DNA of 64,000 nt from Streptomyces halstedii. GTDB taxonomy: Bacteria; Actinomycetota; Actinomycetes; Streptomycetales; Streptomycetaceae. The position numbers and the translations under genes are program-made. Of the stretch, positions 1 to 10,229 are shown in pieces. The stretch lies in the NCBI GenBank assembly GCA_000720535.1, contig JOAZ01000008.1, forward strand, positions 186,001 to 250,000. Reading direction: 5' to 3'. Position 1 is the first letter of the stretch, and every line of letters begins with the position of its first letter. The notes below the pieces were generated by a model, which did not search any database, had not been told where the DNA came from, and saw nothing but the letters and a program-made list of their open reading frames with translations.

Positions 1-46
1 CGTCCTGACCCCGACCGAGCCCGGCCACCGAGGACGTTGTTGCGCG
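1..46. other. Upstream edge; leader of first NRPS gene
   Basis: Only 46 bases precede the first start codon. A GAGGA element at about 29-33 lies 13 bases before the ATG and could serve as its ribosome binding site. No promoter or end of an upstream gene can be assigned. The cluster therefore probably extends to the left of this window. Confidence 0.4.
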
Positions 47-3000
47 ATGAATCCTGACGCCACCGAATCCTTCCCCGCCTCCAGCGCCCAGCAGCGGCTG
101 TGGTTCCTCCAGCAGCGGCACCCCGAGAGCCGCGCCTACACCGTGACCGAGGCGGTGTGGCTGCGCGGCCCCCTCGACACCGACGCGCTGGAAGGCGCGC
201 TCGCCGCCCTGATCGAGCGTCACGACCAGCTCCGGGCCGTCTTCGAGTACCGCGACGGCACCCTCTTCCAGCGGATCGTCCCCCCGGCCGAGCAGCCCTT
301 CCGGCTCGGCCGCCGCGCCGTCGCCCGCGAGGACCTGGACCGCTGGTTCGCCGACGAGACGGCCGTGCCGTTCGACCTGGCCCGGGGGCCGGTGTACCGG
401 GCCACCCTGCTGGACACGGGCGGCGACGAACGGGTGCTGGCCCTGTGCCTGACCCACCTCGTCACCGACGGCTGGTCCGCCGACCTCTTCTTCGCCGAAC
501 TGGCCACCGCCTACCGGTACCTGGCGGACGGCGGAACCCCCCGGTGGGACGGCCCGGCCGGCGACTACCGGCAGGCCGTCGAGGAGGAACGGCGGTGGCT
601 GGCGTCACCCGCCTTCGACGACCGGCTCGACGCGGCCGAGGCCGCGCTGTCCGGCGCCCCGCCCACGCTGGACCTGCCGCTCGACACGGCGTCCGCCGAC
701 CCCGCCCCGGCCGGTGTCCGGCGCGTCCGCCTCCCCGACGAACTGGTCGAACGCGCCGAAGCCTACGCGGCCGGCCAGGGCGCCACCCCCTTCATGGTGT
801 ACGCGGCCGCCTACGCGCTCCTGCTCTCCCGCTGGACCGGCCAGGACGAACTGGTCTACGGGATACCCGCGTCCGGCCGGGACCGCGACGCCACGGCCGC
901 CACCTACGGGCTGTTCGTGAACACCCTGCCGCTGCGCGTACGGCTCTCCCCGGGGGACGACGGCCGGGCGCTCCTCGGCCGGGTCAGGGACGCCGCGCTG
1001 GAGGCGTACGGCCGGGCGGACGTACCGCTGGACCGGCTCGCCGCCCGGCTCGGCCACCTGCCCCCGCGCGCCCTGCTCGTGGTGCAGCCCGACGACTTGC
1101 CCCGGCCGCGGCTGCCCGGTGTGGAGACGGCGCGGTGGTTCGTCGCCCACCACCACACCAAGTTCGACCTGCTCCTCCAGATCGACCGCGGCCGGTTCGC
1201 CGGACCGGACGCCGCCGAGCCGGAGGACGGCTGCTTCGCCGCCCTGGAGTTCCCCTCCGAAGGGCTGGACGGGGCGACGGCCGACCGCATGCTGGCGCAC
1301 TGGCGGCAGATCCTCGACGCACTGGTCAGCGACCCCGGCGCGCCCCTGGCCGGTCTCGACCCGCACACCCCGGACGAACTCCGGCAGCGGTCCGCCGCCC
1401 GGCGGCTGGACGCCGCGCCCGCGCCCCTGGACCCGGTCACCGCCTTCGCCCGGCGGGTGGCCGAGGACCCGGCCGCGCCGGCCGTGTGGACCGGTCACCA
1501 GTCCCTCGACCGGGCCGGACTCGCCGCCCGCACCGGAGCCCTCCACAGCGCCCTGCTCGCCGCGGGCGTGGGTCCCGGCGACTTCGTCGGCGTCTGCCTG
1601 CGCCGCACCCCGGACCTGGTGGCCGCGCTGATGGCGGTCCTGAGCTGCGGCGCGGCCTACGTCCCGCTGGACGCCGGATACCCGCGTGAGCGGCTGAGGT
1701 TCATCGCGGACGACGCGGGCTGCCGCCTGGTGCTGACCGAGCCCGCCACCCGCCAGGCGCTGCCCGCCGGGGCCGGCCCCTTCCTGGACGTGACCGAGGT
1801 CCGCCCCGCGTCCGAGGCGCCCGCCCCGTACCCGGCCGGTGACGAGGACCTCGCCTACCTGATCTACACCTCCGGTTCCACCGGGCGGCCCAAGGGCGTG
1901 GCGATCCCGTACCGCGCGCTGCGCGCCTTCCTCGGCTGGGCCCGCACCCGCTTCACCCCCGAGGACCTGGAGGTCGTCCTGGCCGCCACCTCCGTCAGCT
2001 TCGACCTGTCGGTGTTCGAGGTGTTCCTGCCGCTGGCGGTAGGCGGTTCGCTGCGGCTCGTCGACAACGCCCCGCACCTGGCCGACCAGCCGGGTGTCCG
2101 GCCCACCCTGATCAACACCGTCCCCTCGGCGATGACCGAGCTGCTGCGCGCCGGGGCGATTCCGCGGGACGTCCGGGTGGTGAACCTGGCGGGGGAGCCG
2201 CTGCCCCGGACCCTGGCCGACGCCGTGTACGCGCGGGCCGGTTCGGCGCGGGTGTTCAACCTGTACGGCCCGTCGGAGGACACCACGTACTCCACCTGGT
2301 ACGAGGTCCCGCGCGAGGGCAACGGGGAGCCGCTCATCGGGCTGCCCGTCGACGGCACCAACGCCTATGTCCTGGACGACCTGCTCAGGCCCGTTCCGGC
2401 GGGCGCCGACGGCGAGCTGTTCCTCGGCGGCCGAGGCGTCGCGCAGGGCTACCTCGGCCGGCCGGCGCTGACCGCCGAGCGGTTCCTGCCCGACCCGTTC
2501 TCCGGCGAACCGGGCGCCCGGATGTACCGCACCGGAGACCGGGTACGCGCCACCCGCGACGGCGCGCTGCGCTACCTCGGCCGCCGCGACAACCAGATCA
2601 AGCTGCGCGGCTTCCGCATCGAGACGGACGAGATCGAGAGCCGCGCCCGCGCCCTCGACGGCGTCGAACAGGTCCTCGTCGTGCTGCGCGAGGTGGCCGG
2701 CACCGCCCACCTCGTCTGCTACTGGACGGGCGGCGCCCCCGCCGAGGACGTGCGCGCCGCGCTGGCCGCCGCACTCCCCGCCCACATGGTCCCCCACGCC
2801 TGGGTGCCGCTCGACGCCTTCCCCCTGAACGCCAACGGGAAGACCGACCGGGCCGCCCTGCCCGAACCCGCCCGCGACACCGGCGCGGACGGCCGGGCGG
2901 CCACCGCCGCCGAGCGGGACGTGGCCGCGCTGATGGCCGAGCTGACCCACAGCGGCCCGCTCGGCGCGGACGCCGACTTCTTCGCGCTGGGCGGCCACTC

Positions 3001-6000
3001 CCTCCTCGCGATGCGCCTGGTCTCGGCCGTCCGCGACCGGCTCGGCGCGGACATCGCGCTCGCCGACGTCTTCGCCCACCGCACCGTGCGCACCCTGGCG
3101 GCCCACGTCGAACGGGCCCTCACCCGTACGGTCGCCCTGCCACCCCTGCGCCGCAGGGACGGCGACGGCCCGGCGCCGCTCGCCTTCGCCCAGGAGCGCA
3201 TGTGGCTGGTCGAGCAACTGCGGCCGGGCAGCCCCATGCTGAACATCGGCGTGGGCGTACGGATCGGCGGCACCCTGGACCGCGCCGCCCTGGACCGCGC
3301 CCTGTCGGCGCTGACCGCCCGTCACGAGGCCCTGCGCCTGCGCATCGACCGGGGCCCGGACGGGACGCTGCGCCAGTGGGCCGAACCGCACCGGCGAGGC
3401 CCGCTGCGCGCGCTGTCCGCCGACGGCGAGGAGGCCACCTCCGCGCTGCTCGGAGAGGCGCTGGCCGACCCCTTCGACCTGGCCACGGAGGCACCGGCCC
3501 GCTGGCTGCTGGTCGAGGAGCCCCCCGGCGCGGACGGCCGGGCCCGGCACGTGCTCGCCCTGGTCATCCACCACGCGGTCGCGGACGCCTGGACCCTGCG
3601 CCTGCTGCTGGACGAGCTGTTCAGCGACTACGCCACCGCCGCCGCCGGAGGCGCGATACCGGACGCGCCGCGGCTCTCCGTCCTGGACTACGGCACCTGG
3701 CAGCGCGCGGCGCTGGACCAGCCGGCCCTCACCCGGTCCGATCTGGCCTACTGGCGGGAACGGCTGGCCGACCCGCCGGAGCGGCTGCGCCTCGCCTTCG
3801 ACCACCCGCCCGCGGGGGCGGTCACCTACCGCGGCGCCCGGCTGACCCGGCGGCTGCCCGACGAGGCGGTGCGCACCCTGCTGGCGGTCGGCGAGGACAC
3901 CGGCGCCACGGCCTTCATGACCGTCCTCGCCCTCTACCAGGGGCTGATGGCACGGCTCTCGGGCCAGGACGACATCGTGGTGGGCACCCCCATCGCCAAC
4001 CGGGACCACCCCGGCACCGCCGAGCTGGCCGGCTGCCTGCTCAACACGCTCGCGCTGCGCAGCGACCACAGCGGCGCCCCCACGTTCCGCACCCTGCTGG
4101 CCGCCGGCCGGCAGGGCTGCCTCGACGCCTTCGCCCACCAGCGGACCCCCTTCGAACTGGTGGTGGCGGCGCTGGGCGTCGAACGGACCGTGGAGCACAC
4201 CCCGGTCTTCCAGACCATGTTCGTGCTCGACACGGGCGGCGACGCGGCCCCCCGCGCGGCCGGGCTGGACTGCACCCGGTTCGCCGTCCGCCCCGTGGCG
4301 ACCCAGTACGACGTCACGCTGATGGTCGGCCACGACACGGACGGCTGGCACGCCACCTGGGACTACCGCACCGACCTGTTCGACGAGGACACCCTCGCCG
4401 GATACGCCGACTGCTTCGAGACCCTCCTTACGCAGGCGGCCCGCCACCCGGACCGGCCGCTGAACACACTGCCGATGAGCACCGCCCACCGCGCGCGGGC
4501 GGCCCTGGAGCGGGAGCGCCCCGAGGCCGCCCCCGTCCCCTCGACCCTGCCCGCGCTCTTCGCCGAGCAGGTCGCGGCCCGCCCGGACGCACCGGCCCTG
4601 CACGACGACGACGGAATTCTGACCTACCGTCAACTCCACGACGAGGCACGGCGCCTGGCGGAGCGCGTCCGCGCCCACGGGATCGGCCCCGACGACCTGG
4701 TGGCCGTCGTCCTGCCCCGCTCGCGGGCGTCCGTCACGGCACTGCTGGCGGTCGCCGAGGCGGGGGCGGCGTTCCTGTGCCTGGACCCGGCCCTGCCCGC
4801 CGAGCGCATGGCGTGGATCGCCCGGGACGCCGGAGTACGGCTCCAGCTGACCGACGCCGCGCTCGCCGGACGGCTGCCGCTCGACGCCGTACCCGCGATC
4901 CGCGTCGACGACGACGCGGCCGCGACCGGTGCCGGGGCGCCCCGGACCGGGGAACCGGGCCCCGACCACCTGGCGTACGCCATCTACACCTCCGGCTCCA
5001 CCGGCACCCCCAAGGGCGTGCTGCTCACCCATCGCGGGCTCGCCCAGCTGCGCTCCCTGCACCGCGACCGGTTCGAGGCGGGCCCCGGCGCCCAGGTGCT
5101 CCAGTACGCGCCGTACTCGTTCGACGCGTCGGTGTGGGAGTGCGTCATGGGCCTGCTGACCGGGGCGTGCCTCCATCTCACCCACCCCGACCGGCTGCTT
5201 CCCGGGGCACCGCTGGAGGCGACGCTCGCCGAACGCGGGATCACCCACCTGACCATGCCGCCGTCCAACCTGGCGATGCTGCGCACCCTGCCCGGCACCC
5301 TGCGGCACCTGGTGCTCGCCGGTGAGGCGTGCCCCGCCGAACTGGTGCGGCGCTGGGGCGGGTCCGTCCGGCTGTGGAACGCCTACGGCCCCAGCGAGGC
5401 CACGGTGTGCGGCACCCTCAAGGACTGCGCCGGGCTGCCGGACGGCCAGGCGCCCACCATCGGTACGGCGTTCGCCGGAGCGCGGGCGTACGTCCTGGAC
5501 GACGGCCTCAACGTGCTGCCGCCGCACGTGCCGGGCGAGCTGTACCTCGGCGGCCAGGGGCTGGCCCGCGGCTACCTCGGCCGGCCCGCGCTGACCGCGG
5601 AGCGGTTCGTGCCCCACCCCTACGGCGCGGTACCGGGCGAGCGGCTCTACCGCACCGGCGACCTGGCCCGGTACACCGCCGACGGCGAGATCGAGTTCCT
5701 GGGGCGCGTGGACGACCAGGTCAAGCTGCGGGGCATCCGGGTGGAGCCCGGGGAGATCGAGCGCACCCTGGCCGGGCTCGACCCGCGGATCGACGACGCC
5801 GCCGTACTCGTGGCGGGCGGCGGCGGGGACCGGCACCTCATCGGCTTCGTCGCCGGACCCGCCGGCCTGGACCCGGACACCCTGCGCGACGGCCTCGCCG
5901 CCCGGCTGCCCGGCTACATGGTGCCCGCCTGGCTGGAGCGGCTCGACTCCTTCCCGCTCACCGGCAACGGCAAGCTCGACCGCAGGGCGCTCGCCGCCCG

Positions 6001-6307
6001 CGCGGCCGGCCGGCGGAGCGGTGCCGCCCCGGGGACACCTCCGCGCGGCCCGCTGGAGACGGAGATCGCCGCCGTGTGGCGGGAGCTGCTGACGCGCCAG
6101 GACATCGGACGTGACGAGAGCTTCTTCGCGGCCGGCGGGACCTCGCTGACCCTCACCCGGCTCCACGAACGGCTGGACAGCCGCTACCCCGGCTCGCTCA
6201 AGCTGGTCGACCTGTTCCGCCTGAACACGGTCTCCGCGATCGCCACCGCCCTGGAGGACACCGGCGCCGCGGCGCCGGCCACCACCGACGTCAGCTTCCG
6301 ACTGTGA
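47..6307 (+). CDS. Two-module NRPS, C-A-PCP-C-A-PCP
   Basis: A 2086-residue nonribosomal peptide synthetase. Order seen: C1 (about 8-440, T-H137-xxx-D-G, so the first His of HHxxxDG is Thr but the catalytic second His is kept), A1 (about 470-950, TSGSTGRPKG near 608), PCP1 (GGHS, S985), C2 (about 1050-1480, H1175-H1176-xxx-D-A, Gly of the motif replaced by Ala), A2 (TSGSTGTPKG near 1649), PCP2 (GGTS, S2033). Reading the ten specificity positions by eye against GrsA gives DLFNNALTYK for A1, which I recall as Ala-type, and DAWTVAAVCK for A2, close to the Phe code DAWTIAAICK. No E, methylation or TE domain is present, so the chain must pass to a downstream protein. The stop overlaps a GTG and the PKS gene begins 8 bases later, implying co-translation. 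Family and order are sure; substrates are inferred. Confidence 0.93.
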   Translation: MNPDATESFPASSAQQRLWFLQQRHPESRAYTVTEAVWLRGPLDTDALEGALAALIERHDQLRAVFEYRDGTLFQRIVPPAEQPFRLGRRAVAREDLDRWFADETAVPFDLARGPVYRATLLDTGGDERVLALCLTHLVTDGWSADLFFAELATAYRYLADGGTPRWDGPAGDYRQAVEEERRWLASPAFDDRLDAAEAALSGAPPTLDLPLDTASADPAPAGVRRVRLPDELVERAEAYAAGQGATPFMVYAAAYALLLSRWTGQDELVYGIPASGRDRDATAATYGLFVNTLPLRVRLSPGDDGRALLGRVRDAALEAYGRADVPLDRLAARLGHLPPRALLVVQPDDLPRPRLPGVETARWFVAHHHTKFDLLLQIDRGRFAGPDAAEPEDGCFAALEFPSEGLDGATADRMLAHWRQILDALVSDPGAPLAGLDPHTPDELRQRSAARRLDAAPAPLDPVTAFARRVAEDPAAPAVWTGHQSLDRAGLAARTGALHSALLAAGVGPGDFVGVCLRRTPDLVAALMAVLSCGAAYVPLDAGYPRERLRFIADDAGCRLVLTEPATRQALPAGAGPFLDVTEVRPASEAPAPYPAGDEDLAYLIYTSGSTGRPKGVAIPYRALRAFLGWARTRFTPEDLEVVLAATSVSFDLSVFEVFLPLAVGGSLRLVDNAPHLADQPGVRPTLINTVPSAMTELLRAGAIPRDVRVVNLAGEPLPRTLADAVYARAGSARVFNLYGPSEDTTYSTWYEVPREGNGEPLIGLPVDGTNAYVLDDLLRPVPAGADGELFLGGRGVAQGYLGRPALTAERFLPDPFSGEPGARMYRTGDRVRATRDGALRYLGRRDNQIKLRGFRIETDEIESRARALDGVEQVLVVLREVAGTAHLVCYWTGGAPAEDVRAALAAALPAHMVPHAWVPLDAFPLNANGKTDRAALPEPARDTGADGRAATAAERDVAALMAELTHSGPLGADADFFALGGHSLLAMRLVSAVRDRLGADIALADVFAHRTVRTLAAHVERALTRTVALPPLRRRDGDGPAPLAFAQERMWLVEQLRPGSPMLNIGVGVRIGGTLDRAALDRALSALTARHEALRLRIDRGPDGTLRQWAEPHRRGPLRALSADGEEATSALLGEALADPFDLATEAPARWLLVEEPPGADGRARHVLALVIHHAVADAWTLRLLLDELFSDYATAAAGGAIPDAPRLSVLDYGTWQRAALDQPALTRSDLAYWRERLADPPERLRLAFDHPPAGAVTYRGARLTRRLPDEAVRTLLAVGEDTGATAFMTVLALYQGLMARLSGQDDIVVGTPIANRDHPGTAELAGCLLNTLALRSDHSGAPTFRTLLAAGRQGCLDAFAHQRTPFELVVAALGVERTVEHTPVFQTMFVLDTGGDAAPRAAGLDCTRFAVRPVATQYDVTLMVGHDTDGWHATWDYRTDLFDEDTLAGYADCFETLLTQAARHPDRPLNTLPMSTAHRARAALERERPEAAPVPSTLPALFAEQVAARPDAPALHDDDGILTYRQLHDEARRLAERVRAHGIGPDDLVAVVLPRSRASVTALLAVAEAGAAFLCLDPALPAERMAWIARDAGVRLQLTDAALAGRLPLDAVPAIRVDDDAAATGAGAPRTGEPGPDHLAYAIYTSGSTGTPKGVLLTHRGLAQLRSLHRDRFEAGPGAQVLQYAPYSFDASVWECVMGLLTGACLHLTHPDRLLPGAPLEATLAERGITHLTMPPSNLAMLRTLPGTLRHLVLAGEACPAELVRRWGGSVRLWNAYGPSEATVCGTLKDCAGLPDGQAPTIGTAFAGARAYVLDDGLNVLPPHVPGELYLGGQGLARGYLGRPALTAERFVPHPYGAVPGERLYRTGDLARYTADGEIEFLGRVDDQVKLRGIRVEPGEIERTLAGLDPRIDDAAVLVAGGGGDRHLIGFVAGPAGLDPDTLRDGLAARLPGYMVPAWLERLDSFPLTGNGKLDRRALAARAAGRRSGAAPGTPPRGPLETEIAAVWRELLTRQDIGRDESFFAAGGTSLTLTRLHERLDSRYPGSLKLVDLFRLNTVSAIATALEDTGAAAPATTDVSFRL

Positions 6308-6315
6308 GGGCCCCC

Positions 6316-9300
6316 ATGGACCGCACCCCCGCCCAGCCCGTCGCCGTCGTGGGCATCGCCGCGGCGCTCCCCGGCAGCGGCGGCGACCTGGACCGGCTCG
6401 CCGCGCTCCTCGACTCCCGTACGGACCTCGTCGCCCCGGTGCCCGAGGCCCGCCGCCGCGACGCCGGGCTCGGCCCCGGCGCCGACCTCGCCGAGGCCGC
6501 GCTGCTCGACCGGATCGACGCGTTCGACCACGCCTTCTTCGGGCTGTCGGCGCGCGAGGCCCGCCAGATGGACCCGCAGCAGCGCATGCTGCTGGAGCTG
6601 ACCTGCCAGGCGGTCTGGGACGCCGGATACCCGCTGTCCGCGCTCCGCGGCAGCCGGACCGCCGTGGTGTTCGGGACCGGCCGCGAGACCTACGCGGAGC
6701 TGGCCGACCCGGCCGACCCGCCCCTGGTGACCGGGCTGCTGCCCGCCTCCCAGGCCGGCCGCGTGGCGCACCTGCTCGACCTGCGGGGGGCCGCGCTCAC
6801 CGTCGACACCGCGTGCTCCTCCTCCCTGGTCGCGGTGCACGAGGCCTGCCTCAAGCTCACCTCGGGCGACGCCGACTGGGCGGTGACCGGCGGCGTACGG
6901 CTGCTGAGCGACCCGCCCGTGACGGCCCCGCCGGGCAGCGAGAGCATCGTGTCGCCCGGCGGCCGCTCCCGCAGCTTCGACGCCGCCGCCGACGGCACCG
7001 GCCTGGGCGAGGGCGGCGCCGTCCTCCTGCTCAAACCGCTCGACCGGGCCGAGCGGGACGGCGACCACATCCACGCCGTCGTCCTCGGCGGAGCCGTCAA
7101 CCACGACGGGGCCCGCAGCAACGGCTTCGCCGCGCCGAGCGCGCGGGCCCAGGAGGAACTGCTGCTCCAGGCCTGGCGCGCGGCCGGGGCGCACCCCCAC
7201 TCGCTGGGGCTGATCGAGGCCCACGGCACCGGCACCCGGCTGGGCGACCCCATCGAGTTCGAGGCACTGACGGCCGCCTTCGGCCGTCGTACCGAGCGCA
7301 CCGGCTACTGCGTGCTCAGCTCCGTCAAGTCGAACATCGGCCACCTGGACTCGGCGGCCGGCGCCGCGGGCCTGGTGAAGGCCGTGGTCGCGCTGCGCGA
7401 GGGCCGCCGCTACGCCAGTGCCCACTTCACCGAGCCCAACCCCCTGCTGGACACCGCCGGTTCGGCGCTGCGCCTGTCCGGCGTCACCGAACCGTGGGAC
7501 GCGTCCGCCCCGCGCCGCGCCGGAGTCAGCGCCTTCGGCCTCACCGGCACCAACGCGCACCTGGTACTGGAACAGGCGCCGTCGGAACCGCGCCTGCCCG
7601 CGCCCGGCGGGCCCCTCCCGCTGCTCGTCCCGCTGTCGGCGCGTGGCGAGGACGCCCTGCGGCGGCACGCCGGGCGGCTCGCCGCCCATCTGCGCGCCCA
7701 CCCGGACCCGGCGGTGCTCGCCGACACCGCGTTCGTCCAGGCGACCGGCCGCGACCACGAGCGGTGGCGGGCCTGCGTCGTCGCCTCGGCACCCGAGGAG
7801 GCCGCCGAGGCCCTGGAACGGCTCGCCGCGGGCGGGGGAGAGGTGGCCCACGCGCCCGACGCCACCGTGCCGGTCACCCTGCTGCCGCACGAGGGCGAGG
7901 CCGCGCCCGCGTGGACCCGGTCACTGACCGAGGCCTTCCCGGAACTGGCCGCCTGGTACGAGGAGTCGAGGGCGTCGCTCGCGGACGTTCCCGAGGCGGA
8001 GCGGGCCGGGGCGACGACGCTGCTGGACCGGCTGACCGTGGTACGGGCGCTGCTCGACGCGGGCCTGTCCGACCGCGTCCTCATCGGCCACGGCAGCGGC
8101 AACCTCCTCGTGGACCTCCTGCGCGGCGAGACCACGCTGCCCGCCGCCGCCCGCGCCCTCGCCGCCCTGCGCGAGGTCGCCCCGCCGGACCCGCGCCGCA
8201 CCCAGGCCGCGTTCGCCGCCATCAGCGCCGAGGGCGATCCGGTGTGCGTCACCGGCTGGAGCGGACGGCTCTCCGAGCTGACCCGCGAACTGCTGCCGGG
8301 ACACAACGGCACGCTGATCGACGCCGCCGGGACACCCGGGCAGGACGGGCGCGCCCGGCTCCTCGCCACGCTGGCCGCGCTGTACCGGGCCGGAGCCCCG
8401 CTCGACTGGGAGCGCTGCGTACGGTTCCTGGGCGGGTACGGGCGCCGGGCGTCCGTACCGACCGCGCTGTTCACCCCGACCCGCTGCTGGATCGAGCCGC
8501 GCGCCAGGGGCGCCGCCGAGGGCGGGGCGGAGGACCCGGCGCCGGTGGCGGACGCCCCGGCGGCCGAGGAGGCACCGGAGCCCGAGCGGCTGGCCGAACC
8601 GGACGGCACCGACGCCGAACGCACCCTCGCGGCGGCCTGGTGCGTCCTGCTGGGCGCCGAGACCGTCAGCCGCGACGACGACTTCTTCGACCTGGGCGGC
8701 GACTCCCTGATGCAGGTGCAGCTCGCCAACGCGGTCGAACGCGACTTCGGGATCGACCTGGACTTCGACGTCGTCCACGACCACCCGGTGCTCCGGGACC
8801 TGGCCGCCCACCTCGCCGACCGGACCGGCGGGGACACGCCCGCCGCCCCGGCCCCCGGCCCCACGCACCTCCCGGACCGCGCCACCGCCCCGGCCACCCA
8901 CTCCCAGCGCCGCATGTGGCTGCTCCAGCAGCTCTCCCCGGCCTCGGGCGCCTACAACGTGTCCACCGCCTTCGAACTGGACGGCCCGGTCGACGCGGAC
9001 GTACTGCGCCGCACCCTGGACGGGCTCGCCGCCCGCCACGGCGTCCTGCGCACCCGGCTGGTCCTTGAGGACGGCGAACTCCTCCAGCACGTCGGACCGG
9101 AAGGCACGTTCACGTTCGAGACGGCCACCTGGGACGGACGGCGGGAGGACCCCGAGGAGGCGCTGCGGGCCCACGCGTCCCGCCCGTTCGACCTGGCCCA
9201 GCCCGGCGCGGCGCGTGCGCTGCTGCTCCGGGACGCCGACGACCCCGCCCGGGGCCGCTTCCAGATCGTCCTGCACCACGCGATCTGCGACGAGTGGTCG

Positions 9301-10209
9301 ATGAACCTGCTGCTCGACGAGGTGACCCGGGACTACGGCACGCTGCTGGCGAACGGGACGCCGCCCGGAGCGGGCGAGGCGCTCCAGTTCGCCGACTGGG
9401 CGGCCTGGGAGCAGGGACGCGACGAAGCGCCCGCGCACGAGGCGGACGCACGCTACTGGCGCGAGGTCCTGGCCGGCGCCCCCACCGAACTGGAGCTGCC
9501 CACCGACTTCCCGCACGGCGCGCGGCAGGACCACGCCGGCGCCTGGCTGCCCGTACGCGTCGAGGCGGACACGGTGACCCGGATGCGGGAGGCGGCCCGC
9601 GCCTCGGGCGGCACCCTGTTCACCTGGCTGACGACCGCGTACACCGCCTGGCTCGCCCGGCTCACCCAGTCCGAGGACTTCCTGATCGGCGTCCCCGTCG
9701 CCGGACGGTACCGGGCCGAGGCCGAAGAGCTGCTGGGCTGTTTCATCAACACCCTGCCGGTGCGGATGGACGTCTCCGGCGATCCCACCTTCGCGGAGCT
9801 CTTCGCCCGGGTGCGCGACGCGCTGTCCGGCGCCTTCAGCCACCAGCGCCACCCCTTCGACCTGATGGTCGAGGAGCTGGGCGCCGCCCGCGACGCGTCC
9901 CGCCCCCCGCTGGTGCAGACGGTGCTGTCGCTCCAGTCGGGCGGGGACCCGGGCCAGGAGGCCCGGCACCGGCTCGGCGACACCGTGCTGCGCCCGTCCG
10001 AGACGGACGGGAGCGTGGCCTGGTTCGACGTCTCGGCGGTGCTCTGGGAGGCCGCCGGCGGGCTGTCCGGCATCCTCGCCTACCGCGTCGCGCTCTTCGA
10101 GGAGGCCACCGTCAAGGGCTTCCGGCAGGACTGGCTGGCCCTGGCCGAGGCCGGTCTGAGCAATCCCCACGCATCCGTCCACGCCCTGCTCGACGACGAC
10201 GCATGGTGA
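6316..10209 (+). CDS. Hybrid PKS-NRPS: KS, degenerate AT-like region, ACP, C
   Basis: 1297 residues. The N-terminal ketosynthase is complete: DTACSSS with nucleophile C167, then EAHGTGT and KSNIGH carrying the two His. Residues about 440-730 align loosely with the KS-AT linker and acyltransferase, but the GHSxG serine motif is replaced by GHGSG near 591, so this AT looks dead and the extender would have to be loaded in trans. A carrier domain follows (LGGDS, S797), then a condensation domain with H987-H988-xxx-D-E, where the Gly of HHxxxDG is Glu. ATG 6316 is chosen because GAGGG lies five bases upstream; GTG 6304, overlapping the previous stop, is an alternative. It probably inserts one ketide unit and then joins it to an amino acid. 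No trans-acting AT is encoded in this window. Confidence 0.88.
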   Translation: MDRTPAQPVAVVGIAAALPGSGGDLDRLAALLDSRTDLVAPVPEARRRDAGLGPGADLAEAALLDRIDAFDHAFFGLSAREARQMDPQQRMLLELTCQAVWDAGYPLSALRGSRTAVVFGTGRETYAELADPADPPLVTGLLPASQAGRVAHLLDLRGAALTVDTACSSSLVAVHEACLKLTSGDADWAVTGGVRLLSDPPVTAPPGSESIVSPGGRSRSFDAAADGTGLGEGGAVLLLKPLDRAERDGDHIHAVVLGGAVNHDGARSNGFAAPSARAQEELLLQAWRAAGAHPHSLGLIEAHGTGTRLGDPIEFEALTAAFGRRTERTGYCVLSSVKSNIGHLDSAAGAAGLVKAVVALREGRRYASAHFTEPNPLLDTAGSALRLSGVTEPWDASAPRRAGVSAFGLTGTNAHLVLEQAPSEPRLPAPGGPLPLLVPLSARGEDALRRHAGRLAAHLRAHPDPAVLADTAFVQATGRDHERWRACVVASAPEEAAEALERLAAGGGEVAHAPDATVPVTLLPHEGEAAPAWTRSLTEAFPELAAWYEESRASLADVPEAERAGATTLLDRLTVVRALLDAGLSDRVLIGHGSGNLLVDLLRGETTLPAAARALAALREVAPPDPRRTQAAFAAISAEGDPVCVTGWSGRLSELTRELLPGHNGTLIDAAGTPGQDGRARLLATLAALYRAGAPLDWERCVRFLGGYGRRASVPTALFTPTRCWIEPRARGAAEGGAEDPAPVADAPAAEEAPEPERLAEPDGTDAERTLAAAWCVLLGAETVSRDDDFFDLGGDSLMQVQLANAVERDFGIDLDFDVVHDHPVLRDLAAHLADRTGGDTPAAPAPGPTHLPDRATAPATHSQRRMWLLQQLSPASGAYNVSTAFELDGPVDADVLRRTLDGLAARHGVLRTRLVLEDGELLQHVGPEGTFTFETATWDGRREDPEEALRAHASRPFDLAQPGAARALLLRDADDPARGRFQIVLHHAICDEWSMNLLLDEVTRDYGTLLANGTPPGAGEALQFADWAAWEQGRDEAPAHEADARYWREVLAGAPTELELPTDFPHGARQDHAGAWLPVRVEADTVTRMREAARASGGTLFTWLTTAYTAWLARLTQSEDFLIGVPVAGRYRAEAEELLGCFINTLPVRMDVSGDPTFAELFARVRDALSGAFSHQRHPFDLMVEELGAARDASRPPLVQTVLSLQSGGDPGQEARHRLGDTVLRPSETDGSVAWFDVSAVLWEAAGGLSGILAYRVALFEEATVKGFRQDWLALAEAGLSNPHASVHALLDDDAW

Positions 10210-10229
10210 CGGCACACAAGGAGATGACT

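Noticed and set aside
605-6166. Very long open frame on the - strand opposite the first NRPS
   Set aside because: Mirror frame of a high-GC gene; composition is Gly/Arg/Gln-rich with no domains.
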